This document shows positions 1 to 10,802 of a stretch of DNA of 64,000 nucleotides, one piece after another (position 1 is the stretch's first letter; every line of letters begins with the position of its first letter). The notes under the pieces are model-generated. The model saw nothing but the letters and a program-made list of their open reading frames with translations, made no database searches and was not told the DNA's origin. Origin of the DNA: Bombyx mori (lineage: Eukaryota > Arthropoda > Insecta > Lepidoptera > Bombycidae); assembly GCF_030269925.1 (NCBI RefSeq), contig NC_085129.1, positions 14,623,501 through 14,687,500 of the forward strand. The letters run 5' to 3'. The position numbers were made by a program, and so were the translations under genes.

Positions 1-295
1 AACTGTCTCTTTATTTTTAACAGCTCAAATACACTCTGTATATAGTATGGCTAAATATATACAAATATTTTATATACTCGTAATCATAATGTATTAATGT
101 TAGTAAAATACGAAATCCCATTGCCTTGTCGAAGCCAATCACCGAACTGAATGCTCAAAATCATCAATAGGTCATCGAACCTGTCACGTTAATTGGAAGT
201 CAAACTGACACATCAGCTAATGAGGCATCAGAAATTTCATAATTACCATTACATGATAAGTACACTGAATCATGTAGGTACGATAATATTGTTAT

Positions 296-590
296 GCTTT
301 TTTTTGGTCAGGATGAAATCCCCGGACTTCCGCCCTGTACTGGGGATGGTGGGCGGAGCATATCGGAGTCGAACCGACTAAAGCCTCCTGCCGCACAACA
401 ACGCACGTCCGAACCTCGCATGAGACAGAACTCATGAAAAGGCAAAGGGGGAAAGTGAAGCTTTTAGTGCGGAACACATCTCTCCCATCACCCTCCCGCT
501 CGGGACGCCGGACCGGCGGTCGTCGGCGCCACGACCACCAGCCCTATCGGTCGGCAGGTTATCCGAAGCTCGCCTAGATGGCGCCGGTTA
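296..590 (-). mobile_element. GC-rich non-LTR retrotransposon 3' end
   Basis: A GC-rich block of about 300 bp stands out from AT-rich surroundings. Read on the minus strand it ends in a run of eight A, as a 5'-truncated LINE copy would. No intact reading frame is visible and the family is not recognised. The short ORFs across it are chance readings. Confidence 0.45.
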
Positions 591-1178
591 GAGTGAATAT
601 TGTTAAGCTTATTATAGTTTGGGTATTTATTAGAGGATTATGTTTCCAGTAAGTATGTATAAATTCTCAGTCCATGGTAGAAAATCTCGTGAGACGAACT
701 CCCATGCGCTGGACTAATTAAGTGAAAATCCCTATCAAAACCCCATTTAGCGAGTGCGTGCGCCAAGCCTCAACTCGCGAAATATGGAGAACAGCTGTCA
801 AGGCTTTAATAAAGAAGGATTCCACACGACCACGACTGCTCTGCCAAGAGTAATCGACTCTGATGATGGCCTTCTGAGGCTGGACTGATAGATACGTGAA
901 ATCACAGTTAACTGTACCGTAACGATATCACTTTAAGGCCTCTCCTAATTAACCCCGCTTGCGATTTGTTGAGAGAAGAGAGTATCTCAAGAACCACAAA
1001 TGCTAATCGGCAGTTAAAGAAAACACTGATATTTATTTACCACAGAATTACGCGTGGCGATTCGATGCATCTTACGATATCCAGCCTGTCCTTCGTATGC
1101 TTAATCTACCTAAAACCATGGTATTAAGTTCATGTTTTTGTTCATTATTTATTTTATAAGTCTATAGTATAACGGCTA
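591..1178. other. Intergenic DNA, no gene seen
   Basis: Mixed-composition sequence without a long open frame, splice-like structure or recognisable repeat core. It may be decayed transposon, since both flanks are transposon sequence, but nothing specific supports that. Confidence 0.5.
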
Positions 1179-1300
1179 TCCCATCCATCAGATCGGAACA
1201 CATTAATGCTTCAAGGAAGAAATAGGCAGGGAGGTGGTACTTACTCGTGGGGACTCATAAGGCGCCCGAATACATTAATTACGCAAATTTCCATATTCTA
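1179..1300 (-). mobile_element. Degenerate Bm1 SINE fragment
   Basis: This matches the middle of Bm1 in reverse orientation (the aataggcaggg...ggtggtac segment, then the attacgcaaat junction), with many substitutions. Both ends of the element are missing, so it is an old, 5'- and 3'-truncated copy. Confidence 0.6.
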
Positions 1301-1312
1301 GACGGGATACTC

Positions 1313-1485
1313 CTCCTAGGTGTGGTTTGGTAGGCGACCTCACGGAGCTCAGCCTGAAAGAAATTCTTAATATCTGCCCTAGCAAGAGCAGTGTTTGACT
1401 GAATCTACCACCGGCATCGCGACCCACAGAGAAAATCCGGTTAAAATATCAAGGATTTGTGTCTGTGGGTTAAGTTGACCAGAAG
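1313..1485 (-). mobile_element. LINE-A 3'-end fragment, diverged
   Basis: Shares the LINE-A body in reverse orientation (agagcagtg, gaatctaccaccgg, cgcgaccca, tgtctgtgggtta). It carries the same variant segment as the copy at 15.07 kb, so the two belong to one subfamily. Non-coding. Confidence 0.6.
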
Positions 1486-1715
1486 TTAAGAAGGAATTAC
1501 ACGTTGTATTTCGAAGTATAGGACAGTTGCGATTTAATTTTTTTTAGCTTTTTAAAACCAGCGACATTTGATCTATAGAAATATAGTAACTATTTAACAC
1601 CAGAGCGTAAGCTTGTCTGGCACTTTACATAACGCACCTTTAGTTACGAAGTGGCATAACTAAAAAATTTAAGAAAATGTATTTTATTCTTTGAATGACT
1701 TATAAATATGATTTT

Positions 1716-1828
1716 TATAGCCCTTTTAGGCAGACGAGCATACGGCCCACCTGATGGTGAGTGGTTACCGTCGCCCATGGACCTCACCAATGCCAGGGGC
1801 AGAGTCAAGCCGCTGCCTACCGCTATTC
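1716..1828 (-). mobile_element. LINE-B 3' end
   Basis: About 110 bp beginning with ggcagacgagcatacggccc and ending in ccgctgcctacc, the reverse of the LINE-B tail. In plus-oriented copies the unit ends in an A-rich tract, which sets the orientation. The 78-residue open frame across it is not a gene. Confidence 0.7.
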
Positions 1829-2510
1829 TATCAGTTTACAAATTTATATATTTTAAGTTAAAAATGAAGTTTAAATTTTGTTTAGAAAAGGACAAAGTAC
1901 AGCTTCCGTCACTTGTAAATCAAGCACATGCCTTAAACCAGTAGGGTAAGGCTTAAAGTATTAAAATCAAAACTGAAAAATTACAATTCTTCAATTACAT
2001 TTTTGGCGTTTATAAAAAAACAAGGATTTTGAATTAAGCCACTTTAATTCTGAAGGTGCGATAAAACCATTCAATTATTTTACTTATTTATATTTCCCGT
2101 CCGTATTTATCCCTAAAAAAGTCAACTAACGTTACCTAACTATAACATAGTTTGTCTTATTCTATTAATTCCTGTCTGTACGTAACGGTTGTTGATTAAG
2201 TAATTATACAACAATCTGCAGTCTTTAATAAGATACCAACGCCGGCTCTTAGGACGGGCTTGTGCAAGCAGGAACCAAGAAAATAACAAAATCACTGTAG
2301 CAATTTTTTTCTCAATGCCACAGTAATGGGCGAATGTGGTATTAAAACAACCTACTTTAGGGCGCGTATACTTTTGGTATTTTTGTTGGTAATACTATAA
2401 AACGCATAGGTGTATTCGTTCAATATTCAACAGCTTTAGTTTTTTGCCGTCTGGTGTCGTGGTATCTAAAACAAATTCGAGATAAAATCAAGTTTGTCCA
2501 AGCCCTGAAT
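1829..2510. other. AT-rich intergenic DNA, nothing seen
   Basis: AT-rich sequence with no open frame longer than chance and no repeat core that I recognise. Confidence 0.5.
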
Positions 2511-2514
2511 GAAT

Positions 2515-2720
2515 CAAACACGCAAAATTATAATTACTGGTGGTAGGACGTCTTGCGAGTCCGCACGGGTAGGTACCACCGCACTGGCTATTTCTACCCT
2601 GAAGCAGTGATGCGTTTCGGTTTGAAGGGTGGTGGCATCTGCGTTGTAGATGTCTATGGGCTCCGGTAACCACTAAATATCAGGTGAGCTGACGCTCGTC
2701 CATCCATCTAAGCTATAATA
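2515..2720 (+). mobile_element. Bm1 SINE, 5'-truncated
   Basis: Starts at the caaaattataattactggtg junction and runs through the ggtaggtaccaccgc, gcgtttcggtttgaaggg and gatgtctatgggctccgg blocks to ctaagctataata. The tRNA-like head is missing and part of the central segment is deleted. Confidence 0.85.
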
Positions 2721-2867
2721 TATATAGGTCGTCGCGGCGCCAGGGATGGCGAGCGGTAGTTTCCGTCATCACTCGTATTTGGTTGAACTCAGTTTATAAA
2801 AAGTCAATAAAACCTTTTGAATAATAATTATTGAAACTCAACACACACAACTTTCACAATGACAGGG

Positions 2868-2975
2868 TAAACCGACAGTTTCGTTCCACATACCGACAGA
2901 CCGACTGACTGCCAGAGACTCACTGACTGAGACGGACGGACCGTCTGATACGGACTGAATGACTGTCTGACACGG
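2868..2975. repeat. GAC/GACT-rich simple-sequence tract
   Basis: Roughly 100 bp made of irregular ACCGACAG, GACTGACT and GACGGACGG words. It looks like a degenerate tetranucleotide microsatellite. Short frames across it are low-complexity artefacts. Confidence 0.55.
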
Positions 2976-3600
2976 AATGCCACGACTCTGTCCACGTACC
3001 GCCATTTTATACTGTGGCGTTACGGAGTCTACCCTACATTTTGTGATATTTATCAAAACAACATTTCATCATTTAAAATAATAGTCAAAACAACGTCTTA
3101 ATATTACTAAAAGTCGTTAACCACGACATATATAAAGATACCAAAAGATACCCATGGTAGTCACCAAGAGCTCAGTAATCAAGAGCTCTTTCCACCGTTC
3201 TCCAAAGCTTACAGAAAACTGCTTAGGACTGGCATCAGATGCCCTGATCGCCAATGCTGGTACTAATTTTAACAAAAACATGTGCATACCAAATATTGAG
3301 TTGTGAAAGCCTATTTGGTTTAAGTGCCATTTTGCTTAAGACACCACTGAGGAACATTTTTTGTTATTTTTATCCGAATCTTAAACTTTACATAGGGCTC
3401 CTGTAAAGTTGCAAAAATGTCGCTTAAATCAAATAGCCTTTAATATCTCGATGTGATTTGCTCCAGGAGTGATTGTGTTCCAATACGTATGGCCTAAAGG
3501 TCTTTTCACACACGTATTACGAAACTGTTCAATGTCTCCTCATTATATGATGCTCATTCACTGTATTCTTCATGCATCCTGATTTCATATTTAAAATAAT

Positions 3601-3816
3601 GTAGGATTGGTAAGAATGGAACGTATGAAAAGAGTGTGAAACGGAACGTTAAGATCACACACAGAATGACAGAGAAATAGGAAGAAGACGGTTAAAATAT
3701 GAGCAAGGCGTAATAAAAGTGTTAGTTAATTTTTAATTATTAGTATAACAGATGATTTTTGAACAGTGTAGCTTTTATTTTATGCGCTGCGATCTCTATT
3801 CTACATTTTCGGAGCT
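3601..3816. repeat. Dispersed repeat R2, copy 1
   Basis: Closely resembles 11911-12236. Shared words include attggtaag, gaacgtat, aaaagagtgtg, gttaatttttaat and ttttatgcgc, in the same order. No coding potential is seen. It could be part of a larger transposon. Confidence 0.6.
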
Positions 3817-3881
3817 CGTTCGGGATAAAAGACAAAAAATATTCGTTCGGGATAAAAGATAAATATTCGTTCGGGATCGAC
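3817..3881. repeat. Short tandem repeat, ~25 bp x 2.5
   Basis: The word cgttcgggataaaaga occurs at 3817 and 3844, and a truncated cgttcgggat occurs at 3868. Spacings are 27 and 24 bp. It lies just upstream of the LTR-flanked minisatellite element. Confidence 0.65.
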
Positions 3882-3998
3882 GCCATAAATATTTCAAAAT
3901 TCTAACGAAAGACTTAGAGAGGAGAAAAAACGAAAATACGACGACGACGAATAATATATGACGGAGTAGAAACGCTGAAGGAATGTTTTTAAAAAGTG

Positions 3999-4050
3999 TG
4001 ACGTCACCATTACTGACGTCACGGTCATTAAGTTCTCGACGAATGACTCA
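3999..4050. promoter_or_regulatory. CRE x2 plus AP-1-type site cluster in repeat
   Basis: Perfect TGACGTCA palindromes lie at 3999-4006 and 4014-4021, and TGACTCA lies at 4044-4050. These are consensus sites for CREB/ATF and AP-1 bZIP factors. The same cluster recurs in the right repeat at +1362. Their position 40-90 bp into the repeat, upstream of a TATA-like box at 4191-4198, fits a U3-type promoter. Function is inferred. Confidence 0.5.
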
Positions 4051-4216
4051 TGTTTGGGCTTCCGAAACAAAACTTCACCAGAACTTCACAATAACTGCGT
4101 ATATTTCACGAGAAGCGTGACAACATTCAGAGAGATCCGTACTGTGCTACGGCTCGGACACGAATGAATCGTCGTCGGCAGAGCGGCCGGTATTTATAGT
4201 GATTTTTGCAAATCAA

Positions 4217-4276
4217 CACGTGTTTGAGTTTTTAGGTTAAATAATGAAATAACACGTGGTGATTATAAATCACGTG
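4217..4276. promoter_or_regulatory. Three CACGTG E-boxes in repeat
   Basis: CACGTG occurs at 4217-4222, 4253-4258 and 4271-4276. The last two form an inverted pair around a short AT-rich centre (aacacgtg...cacgtgtt). bHLH factors bind this hexamer. All three are duplicated in the right repeat. Confidence 0.45.
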
Positions 4277-4410
4277 TTGTTTTACATTACAATGAGTGTC
4301 ATTACATCACAATTGATTCTAAACAGTTAAAAGATGTTTTCTTGATTGATTATTTGACTTATGTAACTAAAAGGGATTCTTTTAAATGCGTGAATCATCC
4401 ATCGCGCCGA

Positions 4411-4585
4411 TACGGCCATACTGACAGGCGGTGCGCGCTCTGCACCAGCCGCTCATGTATGGTGAATCACCAGAGAGTTCTTGGAGTCTATCTGAAATAG
4501 TAGAATGTCCTTTTTCTGAGATTGGTATCTGTGTACCTTTTTAGGTTACTTTGAAAGTAACTTATTTTGTGTAGTGTTTTATTGT
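4411..4585. other. Internal spacer of the LTR-like element
   Basis: Unique sequence between the left repeat and the minisatellite. It contains a GC-rich stretch (ggcggtgcgcgctctgcacc). No tRNA-complementary primer site is recognised directly after the left repeat. Confidence 0.45.
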
Positions 4586-5131
4586 GGCGTACACTGTGGT
4601 ACTTTTGCCGAGGCGTACACTGTGGTACTTTTGCCGAGGCGTACACTGTGGTACTTTTGCCGAGGCGTACACTGTGGTACTTTTGCCGAGGCGTACACTG
4701 TGGTACTTTTGCCGAGGCGTACACTGTGGTACTTTTGCCGAGGCGTACACTGTGGTACTTTTGCCGAGGCGTACACTGTGGTACTTTTGTCGAGGCGTAC
4801 ACTGTGGTACTTTTGTCGAGGCGTACACTGTGGTACTTTTGTCGAGGCGTACACTGTGGTACTTTTGTCGAGGCGTACACTGTGGTACTTTTGCCGAGGC
4901 GTACACTGTGGTACTTTTGCCGAGGCGTACACTGTGGTACTTTTGCCGAGGCGTACACTGTGGTACTTTTGCCGAGGCGTACACTGTGGTACTTTTGCCG
5001 AGGCGTACACTGTGGTACTTTTGTCGAGGCGTACACTGTGGTACTTTTGTCGAGGCGTACACTGTGGTACTTTTGTCGAGGCGTACACTGTGGTACTTTT
5101 GTCGAGGCGTACACTGTGGTACTTTTGTCGG
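4586..5131. repeat. 26-bp minisatellite, 21 tandem copies
   Basis: The unit ggcgtacactgtggtacttttg(c/t)cga repeats 21 times without interruption. The only variation seen is C or T in the last part, in blocks: seven C, four T, five C, five T. That pattern suggests duplication of a C-block plus T-block module. Because 26 is not a multiple of three, all three frames of one strand read the same 26-residue peptide cycle, and no frame on either strand has a stop inside the array. The long ORFs here are therefore a by-product of the repeat. It sits inside the LTR-like element. Confidence 0.95.
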
Positions 5132-5320
5132 GGTGTAATTTTGGTAATCAAAAATAAAAACTTATCTTTGAGTGTTGATTTTGTTGCTTGATCATGCTGA
5201 TTTGTGAAGTAGATGTATAGGCTCATCGGCTGTTGCTGGAGGGTAGTCTTCTTCCGCCGATATGGTTAAATGGTTTCCAGGTTGTTGCTGAGCGGAGGCG
5301 GCATGTGATCCCACTTCTGA

Positions 5321-5772
5321 TGACGGAGTAGAAACGCTGAAGGAATGTTTTTAAAAAGTGTGACGTCACCATTACTGACGTCACGGTCATTAAGTTCTCG
5401 ACGAATGACTCATGTTTGGGCTTCCGAAACAAAACTTCACCAGAACTTCACAATAACTGCGTATATTTCACGAGAAGCGTGACAACATTCAGAGAGATCC
5501 GTACTGTGCTACGGCTCGGACACGAATGAATCGTCGTCGGCAGAGCGGCCGGTATTTATAGTGATTTTTGCAAATCAACACGTGTTTGAGTTTTTAGGTT
5601 AAATAATGAAATAACACGTGGTGATTATAAATCACGTGTTGTTTTACATTACAATGAGTGTCATTACATCACAATTGATTCTAAACAGTTAAAAGATGTT
5701 TTCTTGATTGATTATTTGACTTATGTAACTAAAAGGGATTCTTTTAAATGCGTGAATCATCCATCGCGCCGA
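5321..5772. repeat. Right 452-bp direct repeat (putative LTR)
   Basis: Apparent perfect copy of 3959-4410. It is followed by tatatatt, giving the matching tata flank. It carries the same CRE, AP-1, TATA and E-box words. Confidence 0.75.
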
Positions 5773-7830
5773 TATATATTATAATAATTTTATTAATAAT
5801 TCGTTAACAACTCTCGCATTACCGCGTCCATCAGCATGGCCTTTATCCGTCCCCTGCGGAACGCAAGAATTCCATACCTCGGCCCTTTATGAAAATTATA
5901 AACCAGTTACACAAATATAATTCTACAAAAACAAAAGGGCAACTGTTTTTGTAATTACTAATAGAACTGAATAATAACGCTCGATAGCTCGAATCTTGAG
6001 ATATTTTGACTATGTTATACGATGTGGTGAGGATTCTATTGGCATTTTCTACAGACATTGGTTGCAGATCTCATAGTCGTTCTCCTACCCTGGACCGCCC
6101 GGTTTCTGACCTCCGGGACGAACGACATCCTTATATCCCAAAAAAAGCAGATATAATAGATCGCCATATCTCTCTGTGCACTTTTCTCGAGACTGCCAGC
6201 TTATTCTGCTAATAGATATTATGAGATCGCACGCGATATTGTATTTATTATTTAATAATGCAAATTTATATAGTATTTAATTATAAAAAGAACCGTCTGC
6301 CTAGCATTAATAAAATATTTAATATTACAAAATTTATTAGATACAACATAATTGTTAAGTAGGTAAATATTATTGAAACAGTAAAATATATAAAACACGT
6401 CATCAACTCGTGGCCTTTGAGCTAGTTTAATAAATAAACTGTTACTCGTGTGTACTTACTTTAAGAAATATAAATGTGATATAAATGTCAGACTATTTAA
6501 ACGTCATGAATTAACTAAACTTAATACGTCCACAATTAAAACAGATAAATGATTTTGTGGCCATGCAAAAAGTTAACATCAAAAGCTGCCATGTTATAAT
6601 TGAATATTAATTACAGTGTATTACGGTAAAGGTACTAGTAATTGGCAACAAACAGATACAAATAGATACCGACACCTGCCCGCCGCCGACATCATCCTAT
6701 TATAATTAAAGCATAACGTTGACGAAGAAACAAGAAACGAGTCAATTCCTGTGTTATTTCAGATGTGAAGTCTTAATCTACGTTTATTTTTTAAGCAATC
6801 TGTTTACGGCCTTAGGTGACTCGACCTTTTAACCCATCTTAGTTTTCCTAATTTCATAAACATTCCTCATAGTGAAATAACTGGTCGGAAATAATTTGAA
6901 AACCAAAATCATGTCCTTAATTTTACGTTAAATCACAAGAAATATTAAGGTATAAATGAATACGTAATATTTAAGTACGTTTAATTACGATTTATTTGTT
7001 TACGACTCGCATACAGTACATGAATACTGGGTTTAGACCTGACAGAAACTTGAGTGCTAAGTGTCAGTAAACGCTTAAACGACTGCCCTTATTAATTTCG
7101 CAACAAGCATGGTGTCAATTAAAGAAAAACAAAAGTTAACCGTTCCGTTAAAACTGTAAGGAATTTGATGTCATTTTATTAATTGAACAATTTATAAAAT
7201 TTTAATTTGTTTCTATTAACAAGCAAATACATAAAAATAGATAAAAGATTACAAAACTCGGAATGATTGTGGACGACTTTTTAATCTGATCCTATAGATA
7301 TGATAACGGGAATATTACCGACAGCCTAGAAGCATTAGGTCGAATTGTTTTGTGCCTTTGTTGTATATTAACACCTCTTGTACCGTCCAGATCAGAACTA
7401 ATGAGTTCGCGGTAGAAAAGACAGGATGACCTTTACCCACATTAGATTTAGAATACGCTCTAACACTAGTAGGACTCATGCGAATAACAGTAATTTATCA
7501 GAACGGACACCATGGATACTACGCTGCAGCAATGAGCAGGATCGCATTACTGATACGCTAGGGCTCTTAGAACCCCTCATAGCCGCTAAGGTGACACAGA
7601 TATTTTACCAACGCCATCTTAAAGATTTTTTAAGGTATCCCCTAAACTTCCAAATACAAACCTCGCTCAAAGTTTGGCAAATTTAAGGAAGTTAGTTGTG
7701 GTTATCCTTCAAATATTCTGTGGGCTTGGACTCGATAATAGTCACCTAAGAAATCCACATAGAAAATGTTACTTGCCATGCCAGTTTTAGTCGTACATAT
7801 GATAAAGCGACGACTGCGTCACAGTCCAGT
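5773..7830. other. AT-rich intergenic DNA, no gene seen
   Basis: Two kilobases without a recognisable gene or repeat core. Open frames of 60-90 codons at 5843-6058 (minus), 6006-6212 and 7426-7686 (plus) lack any domain, signal peptide or splice context and are treated as chance. Confidence 0.5.
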
Positions 7831-7999
7831 GTGCTTAATTCGAGTTTTTTAACGTTCTCGATAGCGTAAAAGTTAACTCAAATTTGTATTGAATTGAAAC
7901 GTTTGCCTACGTTTGCCGCTAGGGGCGCTGTTCCAACTGCATACAAATTTGAGTTAGCTTTTACGCTATCGAGAACTTTAAAAAACTCGCACTAAGCAC
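7831..7999. mobile_element. MITE family M1, copy 1 (fold-back)
   Basis: A 169-bp fold-back element. The left arm reads gtgctt..cgagttttttaa then ttctcgatagcgtaaaag, and the right arm is its near-perfect reverse complement. The centre holds a cgctaggggcgctg motif. Two further copies occur at 45.8 kb and 53.9 kb. It has no coding capacity and no clear target duplication. Confidence 0.8.
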
Positions 8000-8994
8000 A
8001 AGGATATTAAAATCCGAAACTATGAATGTAACACGTCTTTTATATTATCTGTAATTATTTTTATTTGGACAGCAGACTGTTTAAAATGCCAATAAGCCCC
8101 TAATAAGCCATTTGTATTAAAATCGCGATCTGCCAAATCATTAATATATTTACTAGCTCCTATAAAAGGTTATGCAGGCTTAGAAAAAAATTCAAAATAA
8201 CAAAAACAAATCATTTGTTTACGAATATAATTTTATTAACAATATTATTTTAATTTAATGACTTTAAATGTTAGTCGATGTAGTATTTACAATAACATTA
8301 CATTAATTTATTTCAATTAATATTTATTTTTCGTTAAATTAATTTAACATTACAATATGCACATTTTTACAAGTTTCTTATATTAAATCCTATTAAAACT
8401 ATGCAGTCTGTATACATTTGATTCCTTTGCTTTGATATTTGATAATAAATTGACACTTCGACAGTAAAAGCTGGCAAAGGAATCAAAACTACCAGCCAAC
8501 TAAAAGCCAAATTGGCTGTATCTAAATTTTACGTTTTCGACGTAATTTTTTTTTGCACGAGTCGGAAAAATCATACTATAAATACTGATACTTATTTTAC
8601 AATAGGTAGGTACATAAATCCTCGAACTGTGTAATAAACTTAAAATATAATAATGGTTCGTATTTTTTTAATGTGAATGGTTTAAAAATGTTTGGAAATG
8701 CTGTGAAATAGATAAATAATTTAATTTATGAAAGTTAATAATCTCCTACTCAACTAATTTATACGAAAGGGTTTATGATTTTAGCCCTAAAAGCATACTT
8801 GCCCAATGAAACAGCTCCCGTAATAATTTTTACCCCTAATTTACGTTGTATAATTTTTAAAAGGACCGCTATTTCTTCAATTACATTTTTAATCGTGAAC
8901 GCTGAATCAGTGACAAAATCAGGCATATTTAATAAAACTAATGTTCTCTAGCTATTGGTTCTTGACATGAAATATATAAATAACGATTTATTTG
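8000..8994. other. Very AT-rich intergenic DNA
   Basis: Low-complexity AT-rich DNA. Apart from the inverted repeat at 8417-8487 I see no gene, repeat family or regulatory structure. Confidence 0.5.
8417..8487. repeat. 14-bp perfect inverted repeat
   Basis: tttgattcctttgc at 8417-8430 is exactly complementary to gcaaaggaatcaaa at 8474-8487, with a 43-base loop. Surroundings are AT-rich with no other feature. It may be a MITE remnant or chance. Confidence 0.5.
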
Positions 8995-9202
8995 CTTTCT
9001 TTTTTTCTTACCTAAGCTGATAGCCTTGAGAGGCTATTTCAGCATAACCTTAACTAGTAGGTGAGCTCACGGGACTCAAACCGGAGTGTTGCTAGCACTG
9101 GCCCTAGCAAGAGCAGTGCTTCGCAGAATCTACTACGGGTTCGGAATCGCGACCCACTGAGAAGATCCGGCGAGAAACTCAGTGGGCTGTGTCTATGGGT
9201 TT
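8995..9202 (-). mobile_element. LINE-A 3' end
   Basis: Reverse orientation: T-rich start (poly-A complement), the ctgatagccttgagaggct hairpin-like tail, then the LINE-A body to gtgtctatgggtt. A typical 5'-truncated, roughly 200-bp insertion. Confidence 0.8.
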
Positions 9203-9794
9203 TTTCCTTGATATTATTGCCCCAACGATTTATATAAGCAAAGATGAAACAGTTCAGTACCATTTCTCCTGTGTTTGTCAATCGATTTTTTCGTTTGTCC
9301 CCGAGCGTGTATTTAGAAAACTAATATCTCAATTTTGGCCTCACAAACAAGCTTCCTCAGCCAATGTTTCTATGATAGGTAACTTAAGTGTATAGGGATG
9401 TGTACACACCTATGTATGTATGAAATACATACACTAAATATTCGTAATCTGTTATTTAATCGTTTTTTTTTGTCACCACGTCCCAAGCTTTGGCTCTTAT
9501 CTGCATCGTCCCACAAATTTCTACATTATCACTCAATGGTCAACTAGAACAGAATGCCTATGGCATTAGTTCGCCAATGGAACTATTTTGTAAACTGAAG
9601 ATTATGTATCATAATGGCATAAACTTTGTGTCTTGAATAATAATTACACGCACGAATCGAAAGTCTATTTAACTTTTCGATCCAGTTGACATTAACTGTA
9701 ACTAATCTGAATACTAATCAGCGCCATCTAGTATTGATAATAGGTAATCGCTCTAGATCGATGATAGTTTGTTGACATAATCCAGAATCGAAAT
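9203..9794. other. Intergenic DNA, no gene seen
   Basis: Nothing recognisable. The overlapping 68- and 91-codon frames lack family features. Confidence 0.45.
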
Positions 9795-10157
9795 TCGCGG
9801 ACTTTTTGGCAGGAACGCGAGGAGTGAAGTTGTGTGTTTTGTTTGATTTTGATTTTTGATTTTGTTTGATTTTGTCTATTTAGTGTTTCTTCAGGTTTAA
9901 ATGTGTAATAACGGTGGTTTAGTAACTGTTTAATATCTGTGAAAGTGCACAAATGTGGGAAAATGAAACAAAGCCGCTGGACGTAACTTCTCGGGATCCT
10001 CAAAAAAGTCCACTGAAAAAATCTCAGTAAATGATCACCATTTTACTGAGATTAGGTATATTTCATCCCATATCATTTCATCTCATCTCATTTAATTTCA
10101 TCCCAGTTAATTAAAGCCTCAAATTAATCATCTTCATTTCATTTCACTCCATATTAT
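9795..10157. repeat. Dispersed repeat R3, copy 1
   Basis: About 360 bp closely matching 47737-48065. Shared stretches include gaggagtgaagttgtgtg, gtgcacaaatgtgggaaaat, gaaacaaagccgctggacgt and aacttctcgggatcctc, then a purine-poor tail of (cat)ttcat words. Both copies stop at catattatca. The family is unrecognised. It could be a LINE 5' end or a non-autonomous element. Confidence 0.7.
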
Positions 10158-10802
10158 CATTTTTCATAAAAAGAAGAATATAAATTAAAATAAGACATGA
10201 CTTAAAGGACTTAGTTACCAGGCCATAAAATCTCTTAAAAAAAAATCGAAATTCGCGCGATTTAGAAGGAATTTCGTATGTTTCGCATGCGCATTAGAAA
10301 GTGTTTTTTTAACAATTCCGCAACAAAAGAGCTAGCACCTTTGGAATTTGATGTTTTTTTATCAAAAGACTTGGTACTATGAACGGTTGTAAAATGTTAA
10401 TTGAAAATAAATAAGAATATTAATTGGACGTTTCGAATACTTCACTGCAAGCAAATTAATTACGAGATCAAACCGTAAATTAAGGAAGAATATGCAGAAT
10501 TTAAGGGTAAAACACATAAATATGATTTTAAAAATCGTCTCTAAAAACTCAGTAACAAAATCTTAGATATTATTAAGATTTACTTTTTTTTATTTCTATA
10601 CGTTTTTTATTTTATATTTATTTCGTTAAGTTCGTATTCGTAGTGCCAATATAGTACAGTAAAACTCTTTATTCGCGGCGTAGGTATATGTGAATATGGT
10701 GCGTATACAGAAGCTGTGAATACAGAAAAGCGCGTTTACAAAGAACATTCGGTTGGATACCTACATATTGAAATCGTACCTATGTTTTTTTTTGAGTCAT
10801 TA
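10158..10802. other. AT-rich intergenic DNA, nothing seen
   Basis: No coding or repeat structure recognised. Confidence 0.45.

Larger units (their letters stand above)
3959..4410. repeat. Left 452-bp direct repeat (putative LTR)
   Basis: Matches 5321-5772 at a fixed offset of 1362 bp with no difference that I can find. It contains two TGACGTCA palindromes, one TGACTCA, a tatttata box and three CACGTG hexamers. The ends are TG...GA rather than the usual TG...CA, which is a caution against a standard LTR. Confidence 0.75.
3959..5772. mobile_element. LTR-flanked minisatellite element (TRIM-like)
   Basis: Two direct repeats of 452 bp (3959-4410 and 5321-5772) read as identical base for base. 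They enclose about 910 bp made largely of a 26-bp minisatellite. Each repeat starts tgacgg and ends cgccga, and the whole is bounded by tata on both outer sides, which would fit a 4-bp target duplication. No gag, pol, integrase or reverse transcriptase is present, so it would be non-autonomous. I recognise no primer-binding site after the left repeat and no polypurine tract beside the right one. A local duplication is therefore still possible. If these are LTRs, their identity implies a very recent insertion. Confidence 0.6.

Noticed and set aside
4586..5131. Regularly spaced repeats suggesting a CRISPR array
   Set aside because: Copies abut directly with no unique spacers, and the window is insect nuclear DNA.
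4488..5226. Seven long open frames of 166-215 codons on both strands
   Set aside because: They are forced by the stop-free 26-bp minisatellite. All frames give the same peptide cycle and none has independent coding evidence.
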